Source: Bacteroidota bacterium
Lineage (GTDB): Bacteria; Bacteroidota; Bacteroidia; Chitinophagales; Chitinophagaceae
Direction of reading: 5' to 3'
Length of the DNA stretch: 64,000 nucleotides
NCBI GenBank assembly: GCA_023416995.1
Contig: JAEZGI010000001.1
Coordinates: 8,270 to 72,269 of the forward strand
Part shown: positions 59,846 through 64,000 of the stretch, piece after piece
Layout: every line of letters begins with the position of its first letter
How positions within the stretch are numbered: the first letter of the stretch is position 1
Position numbers and translations under genes: made by a program
Notes under the pieces: generated by a model
What the model was told of the DNA's origin: nothing
Databases searched by the model: none
Seen by the model: only the letters and a program-made list of their open reading frames with translations

Positions 59846-60799
59846 CTATTCGGGATTGAGACCCTGTAAGCCCTGAAGGCTTCTGATAAAGTCGTCTATA
59901 TCTTCCACGAATTTTACTGGTTCCTCCCAATGTATTGCGTGTCCGGTTCCATCATATTCTATAAGCTTTGCATGCGGTATTGCCGATAAGAGTTGCTCCA
60001 CATCCTGCTTTCGGCAGAAGGAATCTTTGTTACCCCACAGGATCAGGGTAGGTACGTTAATTCGTTTGAGTTGGGGTGCGAGATTTGAATGAAGTGTTTC
60101 TTTTGCAATGGCCTTCCATACATAACCGGGAAGTTTCGAACTTTCGTTGACCACTGTGTCTATAAATGAAGGGGCCACAGGCTTTATGATGGTACTTTGC
60201 TGGAACAACCTAATGAAATTGTTGTCAGGAGCATCGGGTAAATTCAACAGATATTCATTCATTTCAGTGACTGCTTCATTATTGAGAAAAGTAGAGAATG
60301 ATGCCGCAAGTACCAGTCCGTTCACCTTAGCGGGGTAGTCGATAGCAAACTGTTGCGAGATAGTTGCACCCATTGAGTGGCCAATGATAATTGCCGACTT
60401 TATGTTCAACTCATCCATAAAGGCTGATAAATCAGCGCTAAATGTTTTCGGTGTATAACCGGTGGTTGGTTTATCCGACTCGCCATGACCTCGCAAGCTG
60501 ATGAAAAGTCCCCGCATATAAGGCGGGAGTGTTGCGGCCACAGTTGAGAAAGATTTCCAGGAATCTGTGAAGCCGTGGAGGAAGATGACGGGCGTGCCTT
60601 GAACATTGCCGGTTTCTGCAAATTCAACCGATACACCCGTAGACAGTTTCAGTTTTTTCACGATTATATTTTTTGAAGAGTGGTTAAGCCTTTTGTAGGG
60701 GTTGTGGTCACTGTGGTTGCCGTGTGCAGTTTCTTTATAGGTGGCAGGCAAGCTTGCCGCAAGTACACCTGCGGCCATTATGAGAAGAAAGGTTTTCAT
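59846..60799 (-). CDS. Secreted alpha/beta hydrolase
   Basis: 317 residues from the ATG at 60799 (MKTFLLIMAAGVLAASLP), which gives a signal peptide; the longer frame to 61048 is antisense to a tRNA and not coding. The catalytic triad is Ser in GHSMGA, Asp in LWGNKDSF and His in GTGHAIHWEEP; the oxyanion loop is HGFTDSW. It is a hydrolase of esters, epoxides or lactones; substrate unknown. It is divergent from the tRNA-Ser gene, with 159 bp between. Confidence 0.88.
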   Translation of the reverse strand: MKTFLLIMAAGVLAASLPATYKETAHGNHSDHNPYKRLNHSSKNIIVKKLKLSTGVSVEFAETGNVQGTPVIFLHGFTDSWKSFSTVAATLPPYMRGLFISLRGHGESDKPTTGYTPKTFSADLSAFMDELNIKSAIIIGHSMGATISQQFAIDYPAKVNGLVLAASFSTFLNNEAVTEMNEYLLNLPDAPDNNFIRLFQQSTIIKPVAPSFIDTVVNESSKLPGYVWKAIAKETLHSNLAPQLKRINVPTLILWGNKDSFCRKQDVEQLLSAIPHAKLIEYDGTGHAIHWEEPVKFVEDIDDFIRSLQGLQGLNPE

Positions 60800-60936
60800 T
60801 GTTGTTTCTGTTTTGGGCAAACTTCTAAAACTCAACAACCAACCGGGCTCACCAATAAGGCAGAAATTACTCACCGGAAAAGGTGAATTCTTTGGCCTTA
60901 ACCAAAAATACATTCGGATTTTCTGCCTGCAAGGCT

Positions 60937-60944
60937 TATTTTTG
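60937..60944 (+). promoter_or_regulatory. -7 box of tRNA-Ser
   Basis: TATTTTTG at 60937-60944 matches TAnnTTTG and ends 14 nt before the mature tRNA 5' end, a suitable place for its promoter. No clear TTG at the -33 position. Confidence 0.45.
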
Positions 60945-60958
60945 CCGCCTTGTTTTTT

Positions 60959-61045
60959 GGAGAGTTGTCCGAGTGGTTGAAGGAGCACGCCTGGAAAGTG
61001 TGTATACTCGAAAGGGTATCGAGGGTTCGAATCCCTCACTCTCCG
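60959..61045 (+). tRNA. tRNA-Ser (anticodon GGA)
   Basis: 87 nt with a 7-bp acceptor stem (GGAGAGT / ACTCTCC), an A-box-like GAGTGGTTGAAGG D-arm, an anticodon stem CACGC / GTGTG with loop CTGGAAA (anticodon GGA), a long variable arm and a TTCGAAT T-loop. The long variable arm fits Ser. Discriminator G at 61045; CCA is not encoded. It reads UCC and UCU. Confidence 0.93.
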
Positions 61046-61134
61046 CATCTAACTGCAAAGCCGCTTCCTTGGCGGCTTTATTCGCTCGAACTCACACTGT
61101 TACCTGTTTTATTTAATAAATTATGCATTTTACC

Positions 61135-61159
61135 AGAAGTTCTCTTTTAGAGAACTTCT
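61135..61159. promoter_or_regulatory. Operator-like palindrome upstream of higBA
   Basis: AGAAGTTCTC (61135-61144) and GAGAACTTCT (61150-61159) form a perfect 10-bp inverted repeat with a 5-nt spacer, 20 bp before the higB ATG. It fits a HigA binding site for autoregulation. Confidence 0.7.
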
Positions 61160-61179
61160 TAGTATATTCGCTGTGTGAA

Positions 61180-61512
61180 ATGAAAGTTCATCTGATAAAA
61201 AGACAGACTATTGAAGATTTTGCTAAGGAAAACGTTCAAAGCAGGATGTCTTTTCAGGATTGGTTGGTCAAAGTGAAATACGCAGACTGGGGCTTGCCAG
61301 AGGATGTACAAGCTGCCTTTGGTTCCGCCGATTTGTTAGGTAATGGTTCTAACAGAGTGGTATTTGATATCGGAGGGAACAACTATAGAATGATATGCAA
61401 ATATGTTTTTGGCGCTAATTAAGTGCATTTGTTTGTATGCTGGATTGGTACTCACGCCGATTATAATAAACTGTGCAAGAAGAATGAACAGTACACAGTA
61501 AATATTTATTAA
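61180..61512 (+). pseudogene. higB: HigB-type mRNA interferase toxin with premature stop
   Basis: The frame begins at ATG 61180 (MKVHLIKRQTIEDFAKENVQ) and matches HigB (RelE superfamily), including ADWGLPEDVQAAFGSADLLG and NRVVFDIGGNNYRMICKYVF. It stops at TAA 61420-61422 after 80 codons. Past the stop, the same frame continues with the expected C-terminus (FVCWIGTHADYNKLC, CxIGTHxxYxK) to TAA 61510-61512, one base before the HigA ATG. So a single nonsense codon, not a frameshift, removes the last 29 residues, which contain the His/Tyr region used by RelE-type toxins. A sequencing error is possible. Confidence 0.85.
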
Positions 61513-61513
61513 C

Positions 61514-61939
61514 ATGGAAGTACTGAAATATAAAGTCATAAAAACGAAGTCTCAATACACGCAGTACTGTAAAGAACTGGAAAGACTCCTGGAAGATGTT
61601 GATAGTAAGGCATTTCAGGATGAGGTTGATCTGCTGACATTATTAATCGAGAAATGGGATAATGATCATAATAGCTTTGAAAAGGTCGATCCCATTCGGC
61701 TTCTTCACTCTTTGATGGTAGATCATAATACTAAGCCAAAAGATTTGGTACATCTTTTAGGTATTAGCAAAGGGTATGTTTCAGAAATTTTACATTATAA
61801 AAAGGGGCTATCAAAAGAAGTAATCCGGAAACTTGCAGAGCATTTCAAGGTATCGCAAGAGGCGTTCAATCGGCCGTACAAATTAAAAGTAAGTGAGAAC
61901 GCCCGTCTCAGGAATGCCAGTGTAATGAACACCAAGTAG
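61514..61939 (+). CDS. higA: HigA-type antitoxin, helix-turn-helix protein
   Basis: 141 residues. The HTH domain is at about 65-125 (TKPKDLVHLLGISKGYVSEILHYKKGLSKEVIRKLAEHF), XRE-like. The N-terminal part (about 20-55) would wrap the toxin in HigBA complexes of this group. It is intact, and the ATG is 2 nt after the end of the broken higB frame. It should bind the palindrome at 61135-61159. Confidence 0.88.
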   Translation: MEVLKYKVIKTKSQYTQYCKELERLLEDVDSKAFQDEVDLLTLLIEKWDNDHNSFEKVDPIRLLHSLMVDHNTKPKDLVHLLGISKGYVSEILHYKKGLSKEVIRKLAEHFKVSQEAFNRPYKLKVSENARLRNASVMNTK

Positions 61940-62052
61940 AATTTGACCCCAGTTTAATTGTACAGGCATTGGCTAAAACAATTAATAGCATCAACTTTCC
62001 GGTAATATCTTCAGGATTTGCTTTTTCTTTCCAGGCTCATCTTACAAAACAG

Positions 62053-62079
62053 GAAACCCGGATCAAAGACCCGGGTTTC
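62053..62079 (-). terminator. Hairpin after the SMP-30-like gene
   Basis: GAAACCCGG (62053-62061) and CCGGGTTTC (62071-62079) form a 9-bp stem with a 9-nt loop, 6 bp past the gene end at 62086. Only a weak T-stretch follows. Confidence 0.6.
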
Positions 62080-62085
62080 AATAAC

Positions 62086-63153
62086 TCAAAACTTCTCCAC
62101 TCCCTTCACTTTCATTTTCACTGCCGTAATTCGATCAACCGGGCCAGTAATGAACAATATTTTTTCATTCTGTCCGGCAAAAACGTTATTCGTTGCACCA
62201 CCACCAGTAGGGATATTCAGTATCTCATTGCCCTGGGGATCAAAGGCGACGACTCCTAAGCCATTGCTTATATAGATGTTGCCTTTTTCATCCATCGACA
62301 TACCATCTCCACCCATCGCAATAAACTTCTTCATGTTGGTCAGTGTTCCATCCCGTTTGATATCAAAAACCCAGGTGCCGCCCATATTATCGCCGGCCCA
62401 TTTGTTTACATACAATTTTTTTCCATCAGGAGTGCCGACAACACCGTTGGGCCATGAGTCTGAATCCCAGCCCATAGCGTCATTTGTTACCCTCACCAGT
62501 TTTTTACTGCCTGGTGCCAGGTAATAAACATGACCGCCTTTACCTGTCGGTGCCTGTTCAGAACGTGTAGGTGGCCAGCTACCATTGCCTATACGCCGCG
62601 GGTCATTGGCAGTCCAATAATCTCTCGGGAAAATCGGATCGGTAATATACATCCCGCCATCAACAGGATTGATCCAGACATCGTTAGGACCATTTAAAAG
62701 CTTACCGTTGTAGTCGTTTACCAACACAGTTTTCTTGCCGTTTGGCGCAATACTTAACAACTCACCACGCATGTCTGCACAAGCAATCAGGTTTCCGTTT
62801 TTATCAAATGCCATCCCATTTGAACGACCGGTGCCTGTTAAAAAAGTAGTGACTTTACCCGTGGCAGGATCCCATCTGTAAATCTTATCATTGGGCTGAT
62901 CCGTAAAAAATACATTGCCTTTTTTATCAACAGCAGGACCCTCTGTAAAACTGTAACCTTTGGCAAGCGTGTCCAATCCCTTTTGACTCGGTGAGATAAG
63001 ACATAAAGGATCCCAGAAACCAGATGCGTTTGTTTTTGAGTTCTGCGGCGGACATTCATCGCAGTCCTTTGGCAAGCGTATCCAATCTTTTTTGCAGGAA
63101 TAAAACCCAAGGGAACATAATACTCCCAGCAGAATGAAGAATGATCTTTTCAT
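62086..63153 (-). CDS. SMP-30/gluconolactonase-like lipoprotein
   Basis: 355 residues from the ATG at 63153 (MKRSFFILLG); lipobox FYSC with Cys20. It is a six-bladed propeller of the SMP-30/LRE family: FTEGPAVDKKGNVFFTDQPN, NGPNDVWINPVDGGMYITDP and later DGMSMDEKGNIYISN. The Glu and Asn metal ligands in EGPA and NGPND fit gluconolactonase-like Ca2+/Zn2+ enzymes. It may hydrolyse sugar lactones at the outer membrane. Single-gene unit. Confidence 0.88.
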   Translation of the reverse strand: MKRSFFILLGVLCSLGFYSCKKDWIRLPKDCDECPPQNSKTNASGFWDPLCLISPSQKGLDTLAKGYSFTEGPAVDKKGNVFFTDQPNDKIYRWDPATGKVTTFLTGTGRSNGMAFDKNGNLIACADMRGELLSIAPNGKKTVLVNDYNGKLLNGPNDVWINPVDGGMYITDPIFPRDYWTANDPRRIGNGSWPPTRSEQAPTGKGGHVYYLAPGSKKLVRVTNDAMGWDSDSWPNGVVGTPDGKKLYVNKWAGDNMGGTWVFDIKRDGTLTNMKKFIAMGGDGMSMDEKGNIYISNGLGVVAFDPQGNEILNIPTGGGATNNVFAGQNEKILFITGPVDRITAVKMKVKGVEKF

Positions 63154-63162
63154 AGCAAACAA

Positions 63163-63778
63163 TTGTTGGTTAAAAATGATGATGCAGGAAAATTCTGTTC
63201 AGGGGCACAGAAGGGGTTGAGCTTTCATTGAGGTAGTGCCAAAAAAAAGGGAGATGCTGACTGCACGGCTTCACAACTACACCGTTAAACAAAGTAATTA
63301 TAACCGCATCACAAAAACTTCCTGTAAAACACAGTGAAGGAATTTGAACAAATCCGGGCACACAGCCACAATGTGGTGGCGAGAGCAGCAATGTATTGAA
63401 ACTGCGTATATGGGAAGGAAAAGCTATGGACCGAATTGATAAAGTTGCATAAAATAGGCAGGAAATGTCGGCTTGTATCAAAGATTTTCAACAACAATCA
63501 GCGCCCTCGTTAGATGCCATCCCGGTATCGATGCGCGGTCGTATATATCTTCAAGGTTGATAACCTGTTACGGGCATGTAGAAAAATCTCTTGACCTTGT
63601 CCATGGTCTTCAATTTAAACCCATCCCGGTCCTCATATTAAAAGTTTATAGTTTTCAATTGCAGAATACTAAATTGGCATTAGAATTCAAGCACCCGACG
63701 TTTCCGGTGTGAAATATCCGCGGTTTTACATCATGTAATATATCATCACGTGTTGATGCTTTATATAACCAGATCTTT
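63163..63778. other. Intergenic region without a supported gene
   Basis: About 615 bp. Several open stretches of 60-100 codons exist on both strands but none has a signal peptide, family motif or good initiation context. No strong hairpin, repeat or tRNA is seen. It presumably holds the promoters of the divergent lipoprotein and DUF4369 genes. Confidence 0.55.
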
Positions 63779-64000
63779 ATGAATCTTAAGTACGCCGGTT
63801 TAATATTGTTGTTAGTGCTTTCCTTTTTTGCAGGAATATCTCAGGCACCTAAACAGGAAAACAAATTTACAATCAGCGGTACTGTTGTCGACAGAGACAC
63901 GGGGCGGTTAGTATTATGGTATGTTGATGACTCAAACACTGGTCAATCCGATACTACGCAAATCATCAATGGAAAGTTTGGATTTACTGGATATATAAAT
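63779..64000 (+). CDS. DUF4369-domain protein, N-terminal part (thiol-disulfide isomerase-like)
   Basis: The first 74 codons of a gene that continues past the window. ATG at 63779, signal peptide (NLKYAGLILLLVLSFFAGIS, cleavage near SQA), then the start of a DUF4369-like strand domain (KFTISGTVVDRDTGRLVLWY and INGKFGFTG). In Bacteroidota, DUF4369 usually precedes a TlpA/ResA-type thioredoxin domain, which is likely beyond the window but not seen. Confidence 0.65.
   Translation, partial: MNLKYAGLILLLVLSFFAGISQAPKQENKFTISGTVVDRDTGRLVLWYVDDSNTGQSDTTQIINGKFGFTGYIN

Noticed and set aside
60800..61048. N-terminal extension of the alpha/beta hydrolase gene (83 codons)
   Set aside because: It is antisense to tRNA-Ser (RRVRDSNPRYPFEYTHFPGV is the known translation of a tRNA-Ser complement); the ATG at 60799 gives a good signal peptide.
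63473..63712. 79-codon frame in the gap before the DUF4369 gene
   Set aside because: No motif, signal peptide or start context; a weak frame in A/T-rich non-coding DNA.

Overview
The window looks like a chromosomal segment of a Bacteroidota bacterium, most likely a Chitinophagaceae-like lineage. This is inferred from gene content and signals, not from a database search. Supporting evidence: the gliding ABC genes gldF and gldG; a fused murF-alr gene; a single-chain eukaryote-like glycyl-tRNA synthetase; the acpP-fabF-rnc order; many SpII lipoproteins and secreted proteins; weak Shine-Dalgarno signals; and promoters of the Bacteroidota type (TTG, about 19 nt, TAnnTTTG). I count 57 protein genes, of which two are cut by the window ends and one is broken, plus one tRNA-Ser. 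I found no rRNA, CRISPR array, transposase or prophage.

Layout. 0-4 kb: the end of an M28 peptidase and a large outer-membrane protein (inactive peptidase-like domain, propeller, barrel). 4-14 kb: an MBL hydrolase, an S41 peptidase, the flavin transferase ApbE, then on the other strand ankyrin protein, DUF2271 protein, a PepSY-flavodoxin-reductase and a DNA glycosylase. An ATPase-nuclease gene with three tandem hairpin repeats sits between ApbE and that cluster. 14-20 kb: an SRPBCC protein with a disordered tail, a methyltransferase, a lipid-linked sugar flippase, and an arfB-mbnP-mbnH-like operon. 20-43.6 kb: mostly housekeeping genes (dtd, MazG-like, glyS, mfd, acpP-fabF-rnc, mce, iscS, iscA, gldFG, terC, murF-alr, lspA, fumC). 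43.6-50 kb: an array of degenerate palindromic repeats, then a three-gene operon of the planctomycete-cytochrome/DUF1501 type. 50-60 kb: crotonase, B12-binding protein, gltX, an ARPP-1-like protein, polysaccharide deacetylase, tatD, an alkaline-phosphatase-like protein, and an AraC/Atu4866/SDR cluster. 60-64 kb: alpha/beta hydrolase, tRNA-Ser, a higBA toxin-antitoxin pair whose toxin carries a premature stop, an SMP-30-like lipoprotein, and the start of a DUF4369 protein.

How the parts work together. ApbE, the PepSY reductase and the DUF2271 protein look like one periplasmic flavin-based electron-transfer system. The MbnP and MauG-like proteins are a lipoprotein substrate and its dihaem oxidase, probably for copper binding. 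The 44-49.8 kb operon couples two c-type cytochrome domains to a Tat-exported DUF1501 protein. Mce, the B12-binding protein and the crotonase point to methylmalonyl-CoA and acyl-CoA metabolism.

The best candidates for something undescribed are: the ATPase-nuclease with its three 80-bp palindromic repeats (8566-8797); the palindromic repeat array (43680-44044) ending 47 bp before a cytochrome operon; and the flavin cluster with its ankyrin partner. These are hypotheses from sequence alone.
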